Below are positions 1 to 8,076 of a stretch of 64,000 nucleotides of DNA, piece by piece. The translations under genes were made by a program, and so were the position numbers. Below the pieces are notes generated by a model. The model did not search any database. It saw only the letters and a list, made by a program, of their open reading frames with translations, and had not been told where the DNA came from. The first letter of the stretch is position 1. Every line of letters starts with the position of its first letter. The stretch covers positions 1-64,000 of the forward strand of contig NZ_BAZK01000011.1 of NCBI RefSeq assembly GCF_001310815.1, in the 5' to 3' direction. The DNA is from Pseudovibrio denitrificans JCM 12308. GTDB taxonomy: Bacteria; Pseudomonadota; Alphaproteobacteria; Rhizobiales; Stappiaceae.

Positions 1-856
1 CAGCCACTTGCGTATCGCGAGCGAGAATCCAGCGGTTCTCATCCTCCCCAATCAACTCGCCATGTGTCGCTTGTGTCGCGTAATCCGTAGGGCCGACCGC
101 AACTGTGGCCCCGATCAGTGCACTGCGTTTCATTTGCTCAGAGATCTTGCGAGGATCTGCATGAGCGGCGATCTGTAGTGTATCTTCAGTGGTTATGTTC
201 GTTCGGTAGCCATGTCCTATAGCGGCCATCCGGTGAAACCAGTTTCTGAGAAGACGACGCCCCTTGAACACTTGCTGCCGATCCATCTTCTCACGGAACC
301 AAACCATATGAACCGCACTGAAATCAGCGATGCCGGGTGTATATCCGTGCAGGAAATCGGAGGTTAATCTGCTCTCCAACTGATCCAGAAACCGCTGCCA
401 TGTAGCCTTCGCATCTTCTCGTGTTGTCGGGATAAGGTGCTTATCAGACATCAGTTTCTTCTTGTCCTGCAGATATCCCGGAATAGCCTGCAAAGGCACC
501 TGTTGAAGCAAAGCCTTGATCACACCGAGAACAGGTATGGAGGCCACGCAGGCAAAAAATACATCGGTCTCCAGTTCTTGAAGAAATGCGGTGAGGTCTT
601 CGCTCTGTCCATAAGGAGATAACTGCGGGTTCTCTGAAAGTCGGGCAATCTCTTCGGCAATCAGAATGGTATCGCAGAACACATCCGCACCCTTCTGAGC
701 CACTGGTATGCGCCGATACCCGCCCACCAATGGATCAATTGAGGGACGCGGAGGCGTCAGAGGGGCTTGCACGGAGGACCAGCTGATCCCGGTGTAACCC
801 AGCATAAGCCGAATCTTCTCCGAATACGGAGAAACGTCTTTGTGATGGAAAATCAT
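1..856 (-). CDS. Glutathione S-transferase-like protein, 3' end outside the window
   Basis: The frame is open from an ATG at 856 to the left edge, at least 285 codons, with no stop, so the C-terminus is missing. The first 75 residues form a thioredoxin-like GST N-domain (MIFHHKDVSPYSEKIR, then GGYRRIPV with the cis-Pro position, then DTILIAEEI). A helical C-domain follows. The protein is longer than a standard GST of about 200 residues, which fits the long GST-like family of alphaproteobacteria. It starts 14 bp after the stop of the GST at 871-1543, so the two probably form one operon headed by the marR gene. The substrate cannot be inferred. Confidence 0.8.
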   Translation of the reverse strand, partial: MIFHHKDVSPYSEKIRLMLGYTGISWSSVQAPLTPPRPSIDPLVGGYRRIPVAQKGADVFCDTILIAEEIARLSENPQLSPYGQSEDLTAFLQELETDVFFACVASIPVLGVIKALLQQVPLQAIPGYLQDKKKLMSDKHLIPTTREDAKATWQRFLDQLESRLTSDFLHGYTPGIADFSAVHMVWFREKMDRQQVFKGRRLLRNWFHRMAAIGHGYRTNITTEDTLQIAAHADPRKISEQMKRSALIGATVAVGPTDYATQATHGELIGEDENRWILARDTQVA

Positions 857-870
857 GAATATACCGCTGA

Positions 871-1543
871 TCAGGAGGCAAACGGACGGAAATCACCATT
901 TTTGGCAAGTGCTGTCTTGTAAGCCGGACGCGAACGCATCCGCTTCAGGTAAGCGGCAATCTTCGGGTACTCGCCCCCAAATCCGACCCGAACTTCGGTC
1001 ACCTCAAGACAGTATCCCATCACGATGTCAGCAGCTGTCAGGTTCTCTCCGGCCAGCCAGGTTGAACGCCCCAACTCTTCCTCAATGTAGGAAAGCATAC
1101 GCGTAACACGCGGGGTCAGATAAACACCCCGGACCTTGCCAACCACCGCAGACATGATAGGTCGCAAAAAGAACGGCACCTTGGAAACCATCCGCTTGAA
1201 GATCAGGCTATCCAGCAGCAGCGGCATAAAGCTGCCCTGCGTGGCGTGAAACCAAAACAGATATCGCGCCCGCTCAGCAGAACCCGGCTCAGGTCGTAAA
1301 ACCGCATTGGGGTGCTTATCCAGAATGTAGTCGACAATCGCATTGGTTTCCGGCAGCACCACATCACCATCAGAGATTGTTGGCGAAGTACCAATCCGGT
1401 GCAGCTTCTTGTAGTCAGCTGGCGCAAGGTCCGTAGTCGTATCCCGCTTATACTGCTTGATCTCATAGGGAACGCCAAGTTCCTCTAGCAGCCACAGGAT
1501 ACGAATGCTCTGCGAGTTTCCAGATTATGAACGGTAATCATGC
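871..1543 (-). CDS. Glutathione S-transferase (frameshifted near 1519)
   Basis: Glutathione-conjugating enzyme of the thioredoxin-fold superfamily. Translation from the ATG at 1543 reads MITVHNLE and then leaves frame. The other frame continues with SQSIRILWLLEELGVPYE, a GST N-domain, then GTSPTISDGD and PETNAIVDYI (glutathione-binding Pro and Glu/Thr), and a helical C-domain to the stop at 871. Restoring one A in the run near 1519 joins the frames into a protein of about 223 residues, the normal family size. The longest uninterrupted frame (1362-871) covers only the C-domain. The gene lies 33 bp downstream of marR and 14 bp upstream of a second GST-like gene. The shift may be a sequencing error or a real lesion. 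Confidence 0.8.
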
Positions 1544-1576
1544 CAATCCCTTTGCGTGGTGCAAAAGGGGCAGGCC

Positions 1577-2047
1577 TTAAAGCTTCAGCAGCAGCTCGTA
1601 GAGCTTCTCGTAATCGTCCTTCGAAAGAGAGGAGGGCCCCATCTTCAACAGCTCCTCATCAGCAGAGCGGTGGGCTGCTCGCCCATCCTCAGTGATGCTG
1701 ATAAAAACCGTCCTCTGGTCCTCTTCGCTGCGCTCTTTGGTGATGTACCCCTGAGCTACCAGCTTGTTCAAAGTACGCGAGACATTGGGACTGTCATCAA
1801 TCATGATCGACTTGAGCTGGCCTACGGTCATGACGCCCGTTGGTGACTTATCAAGCCCGTGCAGAATGGTGAGCTGCAAGAGAGAAAGGTTCTGCCCGCT
1901 GATCAGGCGTTCCATCTCTGCCTTGCGTTCCTGAGCCGCGCACATGAGCAAAGCCATGGCTTTGTGCTCAATCTCCATATCTGAATTGATGATGATGTCC
2001 TTGTTGGCCAACCGCATCTCCTTGTCTGATGGAATGCTATTTCGCAC
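1577..2047 (-). CDS. MarR family transcriptional regulator
   Basis: A 156-residue winged-helix protein of MarR size. The DNA-binding part is visible as LTILHGLDKSPTG, then VGQLKSIMIDDSPNVSRTLNKL (recognition helix region) and a wing with GYITKERSEEDQRTVFISITEDG, the DxR wing signature of MarR proteins. The frame opens with GTG at 2047. An internal ATG at residue 11 is an alternative start, and neither has a clear ribosome binding site. It is the first gene of a probable marR-GST-GST operon, so it may repress this detoxification cluster in response to electrophiles or aromatic ligands. That role is inferred from gene order only. Confidence 0.85.
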   Translation of the reverse strand: MRNSIPSDKEMRLANKDIIINSDMEIEHKAMALLMCAAQERKAEMERLISGQNLSLLQLTILHGLDKSPTGVMTVGQLKSIMIDDSPNVSRTLNKLVAQGYITKERSEEDQRTVFISITEDGRAAHRSADEELLKMGPSSLSKDDYEKLYELLLKL

Positions 2048-2326
2048 AGAACTTCATGGTGTTGCAAGTTGCTGAGATGGCGAATGACCCACTGCGATGA
2101 ACTTTGGCCTGTCCCCCTGTTGTCTTGATTTCAAAAGGGATCAGTGAAACCGGCGAAACCCGCCGTTCAGCTTCTTGATGTTGGGGGCAAGTGCTTGGTT
2201 GTCCCACTGATCTCCTGCAAAGGAGTAGCTCTGAGTAAATTAAGTGTCAAGGAATATAAATCCATGGACATTAAATTGCGACAGTTTGAAGCGAGTGAGA
2301 GAAAGAGACGATAAAATGAGAAAACC
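2048..2326. other. Intergenic region between marR and the metallo-hydrolase gene
   Basis: No credible coding frame is seen. It should hold the marR promoter. There is a small CTCCT/AGGAG hairpin with a GCAA tetraloop at 2212-2225 and a CGGCG/CGCCG stem near 2146-2165. Neither can be assigned a function. Confidence 0.4.
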
Positions 2327-2344
2327 CCCGCAGAAGACTGCGAG
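2327..2344 (-). terminator. Rho-independent terminator of the metallo-hydrolase operon
   Basis: On the minus strand a 7-bp stem (CTCGCAG / CTGCGGG with one G-T pair) and TCTT loop is followed by GGTTTT. It lies 16 bp after the stop at 2361. Confidence 0.6.
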
Positions 2345-2360
2345 CTGAAGGGGAATGTGG

Positions 2361-3263
2361 TTACTCAGCAGGCCACTTCATCTCACCCATCACCACTTTG
2401 GCACCAAGAGCAAGATCGTCCGTTCTGCGCTCTTCCAAAGCCGGAAACTCCGCTTTCATCAGGGTCACCAGATCCTCTGATGTCTTGGCAAGAGCTGCAT
2501 TCTTCTCAACGGCAGCTACATAAGCCTTGGTGAAGGCGATGGAGCCCACTGTCTGGCTGTTGGTCTCACCCATAAAGTGCCCAGGGATCACGCGTTTAGG
2601 GTTCAGAGCCAGAAGATCATCAAGACTCTTCTGCCAGTCATCACGCTTCTTGGTCGTTGGATTATCAGCCTGCCAGATATGAGAGTTGTCATAGACCAAC
2701 ACACCACCAACCACCGTGCGTTCTGAAGGTACCCAAAGGCTGGTGTGAGTAGGGTCGTGTCCTTCAAGACCAACAATCTCGATCGGAGTTCCATCCACTT
2801 CAAGACTGTCTCCACCAATGGCATCTGGAACGATCAGCTCTTGTGGCGCATCTTCCTTCAGGATTGGTCCCCAAAAAGTAAACTTGCCCTCGATGGTAGC
2901 TTTGATTTTTTCTACGGTTGGCTGTGTCGCAACGATCTTTGCATCAGGAAAGGCAGCATGAAGCGCGTCCAGACCGAAGTAATAATCTGGGTCGCCATGA
3001 CTGATGTAAATGGACGTCAGAGTCTTCCCGCTTTCTTTGATGAGCGAGATCAGATTTTCAGCATCGCTGCGCTGAAACTGCGCATCCACCAGAACAGCCT
3101 CGGTTGGCCCTTCAATCAAAGTGGAAGTAACGGGAAACAGACCTTTATCGCCCGGGTTATAAACTTCGAAGGTCAGTGCAGCAGTATCCTGAGCAAAGGT
3201 TGCAACAGGCGCAAGAGTAGCGGTTGCTGCAAGACCTGCAGCAAGAGCAAGTGACTTAATCAT
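2361..3263 (-). CDS. Exported metallo-beta-lactamase-fold hydrolase
   Basis: A 300-residue protein with an N-terminal signal peptide (hydrophobic residues 4-22, cleavage probably after TFA), so it is periplasmic. The MBL fold is indicated by VLVDAQF, the metal-site segment HGDPDYYFG (His89), GHDPTHTS (His169) and IPGH (His229). The usual HxHxDH is altered: Asp occupies the second His position and the last His is replaced, so metal loading may differ from classical lactamases. AAGGA precedes the ATG at good spacing. It lies 15 bp after the DsbA-like gene in the same direction, so they are co-transcribed. The substrate is unknown. Hydrolysis of small esters or lactones is possible but not shown. 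Confidence 0.85.
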   Translation of the reverse strand: MIKSLALAAGLAATATLAPVATFAQDTAALTFEVYNPGDKGLFPVTSTLIEGPTEAVLVDAQFQRSDAENLISLIKESGKTLTSIYISHGDPDYYFGLDALHAAFPDAKIVATQPTVEKIKATIEGKFTFWGPILKEDAPQELIVPDAIGGDSLEVDGTPIEIVGLEGHDPTHTSLWVPSERTVVGGVLVYDNSHIWQADNPTTKKRDDWQKSLDDLLALNPKRVIPGHFMGETNSQTVGSIAFTKAYVAAVEKNAALAKTSEDLVTLMKAEFPALEERRTDDLALGAKVVMGEMKWPAE

Positions 3264-3278
3264 TTGTTTTCCTTGGGG

Positions 3279-3944
3279 TTAAGCGGCAGGGCTGACCTGC
3301 TGAATGGTGACAGAGAAACCCTTGAGGTTCTCTGCCAGTTGCTCCTGAGAGCTGTAAAGAAGCGTAGAAGACATAAGCATCCGTTCACCTTGAATGTCGG
3401 CCACCAGAGTAGGGACACCACTGGCATTCATCTGGTTCAAAACCATCTGTCCGTGAGCAACACGTCTGGCCGTTTCTGCTTCAACAGAAGCCATATGCCC
3501 TTGAAGCAACTCAGCTGCATCTTCAAAACCATTGCCGGAGAGCAAACTTACCAGAACACGAAGATCGGTGATGTCCTCACCGCCCACATACCGTGCCTCC
3601 TGAATGAGCTTCAAAGCCTCCGGTCCCTTGTCCGGTTCAACAATGGAACAAGCCGTCATAGCGAGCGTGGCAACCGTGGAATCCAGTAGTTGCCCATCTC
3701 CATTCAGAATCCGACTGCGATAAGCAGAGGAGAAGGTCTGCCCAGTCAGTTTGGCAATCCGTTGATCTGATGCCCAGGCATAAGAAGCAAACGAGCGATC
3801 CAACGGACGGGCACCAACCCCGGCAAACAGGCCAGCCGGGATCATCTCCACCTCAAAGCTCTTGGCTAGGTCTGCCAGTCGAGGGGCTGAGCCATAACAC
3901 CATCCGCAGAGCGGGTCATAAATGTAGAGGAACGAGTGCGTCAT
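3279..3944 (-). CDS. DsbA family thiol-disulfide oxidoreductase
   Basis: A 221-residue thioredoxin-fold protein of the DsbA/FrnE group. The redox motif is CGWC at residues 13-16 (YDPLCGWCYG), immediately after the first beta strand, and the cis-proline loop is SGVPTLV near residue 177. There is no signal peptide, so it is cytoplasmic, unlike classical DsbA. AGGAG lies 6 bases before the ATG at 3944. It is first in a two-gene unit with the MBL hydrolase and is divergent from a LysR gene whose putative operators lie in the 92-bp gap, suggesting LysR control. Confidence 0.88.
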   Translation of the reverse strand: MTHSFLYIYDPLCGWCYGSAPRLADLAKSFEVEMIPAGLFAGVGARPLDRSFASYAWASDQRIAKLTGQTFSSAYRSRILNGDGQLLDSTVATLAMTACSIVEPDKGPEALKLIQEARYVGGEDITDLRVLVSLLSGNGFEDAAELLQGHMASVEAETARRVAHGQMVLNQMNASGVPTLVADIQGERMLMSSTLLYSSQEQLAENLKGFSVTIQQVSPAA

Positions 3945-3984
3945 TGGTTTCTCCTAACTGCGAAGAAACCTAGGGCAACTTGAC

Positions 3985-4034
3985 TATCTGTAGAATGAAG
4001 ATAATTTCTACACACTGTCTGTAAAATAAAGACA
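3985..4034. promoter_or_regulatory. Two tandem dyads, candidate LysR operators
   Basis: TATCT-N9-AGATA at 3985-4003 and TGTCT-N9-AGACA at 4016-4034 are two 19-bp dyads whose starts are 31 bp apart, about three helical turns. A TGTAGAA/TTCTACA repeat (3990-4013) overlaps the first. The spacing and the site between a LysR gene and its divergent target fit LysR-type recognition and activation sites. The second dyad ends 2 bp before the LysR ATG, which would favour autorepression. Confidence 0.65.
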
Positions 4035-4036
4035 AT

Positions 4037-4958
4037 ATGATGAGCCTCTACAATCTCAATCGCCTCCGCCATTTTGTCGAAGTTGTCGAAAGCGGTTCCT
4101 TCACTGCCGCCGCGAAAAAGCTCGGCCTCGGCAAAGCCATCGTCAGCCATCAGGTCGCCAGGCTGGAAGAAGAGCTCGGTGCAGCTTTGCTTGTACGAAC
4201 AACCCGTTCTCTCCAGGTGACGGAAGCTGGACAGCGGTTCTATGAAAGCGCCGCTGAAATTCTGGAACAAGCAGAACGTGCCGCACAAGAACTTCAGCAG
4301 GAGCAAGACGTCCCTAGCGGTTTGCTTACGGTGACAGCACCAGAAGATTACGGTCGATACGTCGTCGCCAAAGCGCTCATGCGCTTGCGAAAGAAACATC
4401 CCAAAATTCAGGTCAATGCGGTCTTCACGGATGAAAAACTAGACCAGCTCAAGGAGAAGATTGACGTCTCCATCCGTGTCGGTTGGTTAGAAGACAGCTC
4501 TGCAATCGCGCGCAAAATCGGTACGTTTCAGCAGTACACAGTAGCTTCACCAAGCGTGGTAGAAGCTCTGGGACCGGTTGAGAAACCATTGGACTTGCAA
4601 GGCAAACCATGGATCTATCACCGCAAACTGCCTTCAGAGATGACATGGAGATCTGAAGGCGGGGAGGAGGCACACTTTACGCTTCAATCCCCGGAGGTCA
4701 CAGTCTGGAACACGCTCACCTCCCATGCCTGCGCACTTGAGGACGGTGGCATCTGTATTCTGCCATCCTTCCAGATACGCGATGACTTAGCCTCAGGCCG
4801 ACTGCAACGCATCCTAGCCAAACTGGCATCAGAAAGAGGGCGGTATCTACGCGCTCTTCCCAAATAGCCGCTTCCGCCCAGCCAAAACCAAGGCGTTCGT
4901 GGAAGAGCTGATCAACGCCCATAGAGAAGTGCGGGATGTGTTTGAGGAGGACGTGTAA
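4037..4958 (+). CDS. LysR family transcriptional regulator (frameshifted near 4838)
   Basis: The N-terminal winged helix is clear: LRHFVEVVESGSFTAAAKKLG followed by KAIVSHQVARLEEELG (helix-turn-helix, residues 5-45). The effector-binding domain follows. The frame ends at 4867 after 276 residues. One extra G in the GAGGG run near 4838 explains this: removing it gives YALFPNSRFRPAKTKAFVEE and an end at 4958, the normal LysR C-terminus and a length of about 306 residues. The gene is divergent from the DsbA/MBL pair and probably regulates it through the dyads at 3985-4034. It converges with another LysR gene with 2 bp between the stop codons. Confidence 0.85.
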
Positions 4959-4960
4959 GT

Positions 4961-5852
4961 CTACACCCAAGTCTTCTGGTGCAGCTGACACATACGATTA
5001 ATCAACCACTTACAGGCCGGAGCCTGTGATTGCTGCTTGCCCCAGACAAGGGAGACTTTGTTAAGAATGGCATTCTGCTGAAAGTCATAGGAAAGCTCCT
5101 TCAGCTTACCGGCCTTCACCTCATCATCACCATCTGTGCTGGCAACTCTGCCCAGCCCACACTGCCATGCACCATATTATGCGCCACACGCGGATTATCT
5201 GTAATCAGCAGATGTGGCCCTTTCTGGCGTGAGAACTCTGGGGAGTTTCGGTCAATCTCAGTCTCGGAGATGATCTGCCGGTAGCCACGCAAGTCCACCA
5301 GCCGTACCTCATCCAATCCTGCCAGTGGATGATCCTTGTGGCACACCGCTATTCGGCGCTCAAATCCAAGCCCGCGGAAGTGAAACCTTCCTTGTAAGGA
5401 TGGCGCTCAATGATAATCCCCAGCTGAGCGCTTTCATCTGCAAGACGGGAAAAAACATCTCCGAAAGAGGTGGTCTGCACATGCAACTCCACCTTTGGAA
5501 ACTGCTTGTCGAAGTCATGCAAAACTTCATTAATTGCAGAGACATAGGTGCCATACTCAAACACCACTTTCAGGCTGCCTTCCGCTCCTTCACTCAACGC
5601 TCCAGCCTTCACCAGAAGGTCCTGCCTGCTCTGCAAAATGGATTTTGCGTAGTCCAGCAAGGAAACGCCTGAGACTGTCAGCTCAGCCCGGTAACTGCTG
5701 CGATCAAACAGATCAGACCCAAGATCAATCTCCAGATTGGAAATCGCAGCACTTACAGCAGATTGCGCCTTTCCAAGGCGCCGGGCAGCAGCAGAAAACG
5801 AGCCCAACTCTGCGGCAGTTACAAACGCTTCCAACTGGTCAACACTGGGCAT
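4961..5852 (-). CDS. LysR family transcriptional regulator (two frameshifts)
   Basis: The N-terminus is a LysR winged helix (VDQLEAFVTAAELGSFSAAARRLG and QSAVSAAISNLEIDLG). The first frame stops at 5349. Restoring one base near 5358 joins it to FERRIAVCHKDHPLAG in the second frame. That frame stops near 5116, and one more missing base joins it to DEVKAGKLKELSYDF and a stop at 4961. The repaired protein is about 298 residues, the usual LysR length. The start at 5852 faces the tyrosine phosphatase gene across about 100 bp carrying an inverted repeat, so that gene is the likely target. Two independent shifts in one gene suggest either poor sequence here or a decayed gene. Confidence 0.75.
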
Positions 5853-5867
5853 CCAACCTCAACACGA

Positions 5868-5937
5868 TCTGAAATTCTGATGGAGTTCAACTTTACTGCA
5901 TAGGTCAAACCGATCTTTATGTCATCCAAATTTCAGA
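5868..5937. promoter_or_regulatory. 9-bp inverted repeat between LysR and phosphatase genes
   Basis: TCTGAAATT at 5868-5876 and its exact complement AATTTCAGA at 5929-5937 are separated by 52 bp in the divergent promoter region. A regulator contacting both arms could control both genes. Binding is inferred. Confidence 0.45.
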
Positions 5938-5953
5938 ACTGAGAGGAATGACC

Positions 5954-6883
5954 ATGCAAAAAATAATCGGGCTGGCAACCGCAACAATGATTGGCTCACT
6001 CATGACTGCAGGTCTTGCAATGGCAGAAATATCGCCATGCGAAACCACGCTGCCAATCGACATCCCATCCAACTGCGATGCCATCACGGTGGTCAAACCA
6101 ATTGAAAACCTGGAGAACTTCCGGGCACTCACCACACCGCAAAACGGTCCGGCTCTGAAGCCACAAATGGTCTTCCGCTCCGACCAGCTGGACAGCCTGA
6201 CAGAAGCTGATCAGGAGAAGCTCAGTGCGCTGGGCATCGAAACTATCGTGGATCTGCGCGCACCGGATGAGCTGGACAAGCACCCCAACAAACACATCTC
6301 CTCCGTAGACTTCAACATCAACCTGCCAATCGGATCTGACCCGGCTGACATCGCCAAGATCATGCCTTTGGAAGTCGCCTCTCAAATCCGTCCGCTCTGG
6401 TTCAGTGGTAAATTTGATGAGATCGATCAGCTGCTGAAAGACCACAGTGTAGATATCTACCACACTCGCATCGACCGCTATAAGGACTTCGCTCGCAAGT
6501 TCACGCCGCAAATCTCTCGCTTCATGCATGTGCTTCTGGAAGAGCAAAACTACCCGCTGGTGTTCCATTGTGCAGGCGGCAAGGACCGCACTGGTTATGT
6601 GGCAGCGGTGCTGATGCTCTCATTGGGCTTCTCAGAGGAGGACGTGATGCGCGATTACCTCACCACCAACCTCTACACCTTTGAAGAACTGAGCAAACTG
6701 GTGGGAAGCGGCCCGCATTCTCTACGCCCGGCATTTGGTGCTCACAAAGAGCAGATCTCTGCAGCTTTGGACGCAGTTAAAGAAGACTACGGCAACTTTG
6801 AAAACTACCGCCGCGATGCGCTGGGCATCTCTGATGAGGAACTCGTCCGCATCAAAAAGAACCTGCTGGTAGACCCAAGTTAA
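5954..6883 (+). CDS. Exported tyrosine-specific protein phosphatase
   Basis: About 309 residues with a signal peptide ending LAMA, so a periplasmic or secreted enzyme. The catalytic P-loop is HCAGGKDRTG near residue 208, matching the HCxxGKDRT signature of the MptpB-like family with nucleophile Cys and substrate-binding Arg. VFRSDQLDSLT and IVDLRAPDE upstream are also typical. A start at 5948 is possible, but GAGAGGA abuts that ATG and lies at normal distance from the ATG at 5954, which is preferred. It may act on phosphotyrosine, phosphoserine or phosphoinositides. The target is unknown. It is divergent from a LysR gene that may regulate it. Confidence 0.9.
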   Translation: MQKIIGLATATMIGSLMTAGLAMAEISPCETTLPIDIPSNCDAITVVKPIENLENFRALTTPQNGPALKPQMVFRSDQLDSLTEADQEKLSALGIETIVDLRAPDELDKHPNKHISSVDFNINLPIGSDPADIAKIMPLEVASQIRPLWFSGKFDEIDQLLKDHSVDIYHTRIDRYKDFARKFTPQISRFMHVLLEEQNYPLVFHCAGGKDRTGYVAAVLMLSLGFSEEDVMRDYLTTNLYTFEELSKLVGSGPHSLRPAFGAHKEQISAALDAVKEDYGNFENYRRDALGISDEELVRIKKNLLVDPS

Positions 6884-6897
6884 GGCCTCCCAGCACC

Positions 6898-6938
6898 CCT
6901 CGTGCTGCCTTCCCCCAACGTTGGCGGCACGAGGTTTC
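6898..6938 (+). terminator. Terminator after the phosphatase gene
   Basis: A 12-bp stem with one mismatch (CCTCGTGCTGCC / GGCGGCACGAGG), then TTTCTC. Confidence 0.65.
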
Positions 6939-7018
6939 TCAAGTAAGTTCCACGAGAGGCTCATTTGCACCTGAAGGCAGATCCAGCCTAGACTTCCCTT
7001 ATGTTTTAGGGGAATTTC

Positions 7019-7999
7019 ATGACTGTATTATCTTCAGCAATTGAACGCGGATATCTGGGATTTGCGTCCCACGAAGCCAAAGATAACTCGCCTATTTATG
7101 AAGAATGGGCGACTCACGTAGCCGGCTCGCCAATCTTCCACGATTTCCTGATGGCAATGCCGGAGGCCAAGCAGCAACCCAACCTCCTTTTCGCGGCAAT
7201 CAGATGGGTCACAGGACGCGTTCCTGAAGTGGCAGAGCTGGATGAGACATTGCAACGACATAACAGAGCAATCAAACAAGAGATGATGATCCGCAGCACG
7301 CAGACCAACGAATCCGGACGCTGTGCAACTCTCCTTCCATTGCTCGCTCGCCTCCCACAACCACTTTCATTGATTGAAGTCGGCGCCTCCGCTGGTCTTT
7401 GCTTGCTGCCGGACCACTACGCCTACAATTACAACAACGGCGCACACACACTAGCGCCTGAGACGAACGCACCCGATACACCAGTGTTGCACTGTCAGGC
7501 GACTGGCAATGTCCCTCTGCCAACCAAACTGCCAGAAGTTGTCTGGCGTGCAGGGCTGGATCTGAACCCGTTGAACCTTCAGGATGAAGACACCGCAGCA
7601 TGGCTCCAAACGCTCGTCTGGCCGGGGCAGGAGGACCGCCTATACTGCCTGCAAAAAGCAATCAGTGTTGCAAAGCAGCAGAAAGTCCAACTGGTTAAAG
7701 GAAACCTTCTCGAAGACCTGCCAGCCTTGCTGGAACAAGTTCCAACAGGCACCACACCAGTGGTCTTCCATAGCGCCGTTCTCAACTACGTTCGAGATAC
7801 CACCAAGCGCGAAGTCTTCGTCGATCTGATGCTCAACTCCAAGGCCCATTGGATCTCCAACGAAGCACGCGGCGTCTTCCCACAGTTCGCCGATAAAGTC
7901 TCCAGCCCACGCCCTTCAGGTCGCTTCCTCCTCTGCGAAAACGGAGAGCCCCGTGCGTGGACTGGGCCACATGGCCAGTCGATTGATTGGATTGGGTAA
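7019..7999 (+). CDS. DUF2332 family protein, methyltransferase-like
   Basis: 326 residues that match the DUF2332 family of mostly alphaproteobacterial and actinobacterial proteins of unknown function. Family-like segments are YEEWATHVAGSP near the start, IEVGASAGLCLLPDHYAY near residue 120 (a glycine-rich loop resembling the SAM-binding motif of Rossmann methyltransferases), the segment RAGLDLNP, and VVFHSAVLNYV near residue 246. The signature is only loop-like, so enzymatic activity is unproven. It is a single gene with its own terminator, convergent with the aldolase gene. Confidence 0.8.
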   Translation: MTVLSSAIERGYLGFASHEAKDNSPIYEEWATHVAGSPIFHDFLMAMPEAKQQPNLLFAAIRWVTGRVPEVAELDETLQRHNRAIKQEMMIRSTQTNESGRCATLLPLLARLPQPLSLIEVGASAGLCLLPDHYAYNYNNGAHTLAPETNAPDTPVLHCQATGNVPLPTKLPEVVWRAGLDLNPLNLQDEDTAAWLQTLVWPGQEDRLYCLQKAISVAKQQKVQLVKGNLLEDLPALLEQVPTGTTPVVFHSAVLNYVRDTTKREVFVDLMLNSKAHWISNEARGVFPQFADKVSSPRPSGRFLLCENGEPRAWTGPHGQSIDWIG

Positions 8000-8021
8000 A
8001 CCTATCGAGCCTAACTCCCAC

Positions 8022-8050
8022 AAAAAAGCCCGGCACTTTCGTACCGGGCT
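8022..8050. terminator. Bidirectional terminator between DUF2332 gene and aldolase
   Basis: A 7-bp perfect stem AGCCCGG (8027-8033) / CCGGGCT (8044-8050) with an A-tract on the left that gives six T residues for the minus-strand aldolase transcript. Confidence 0.8.
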
Positions 8051-8076
8051 CTTCAAACTCATAAAGGCTGTTCAGC

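Noticed and set aside
855-1106. An 83-codon plus-strand frame in the GST region
   Set aside because: Antisense to the C-terminal domain of a clear GST gene.
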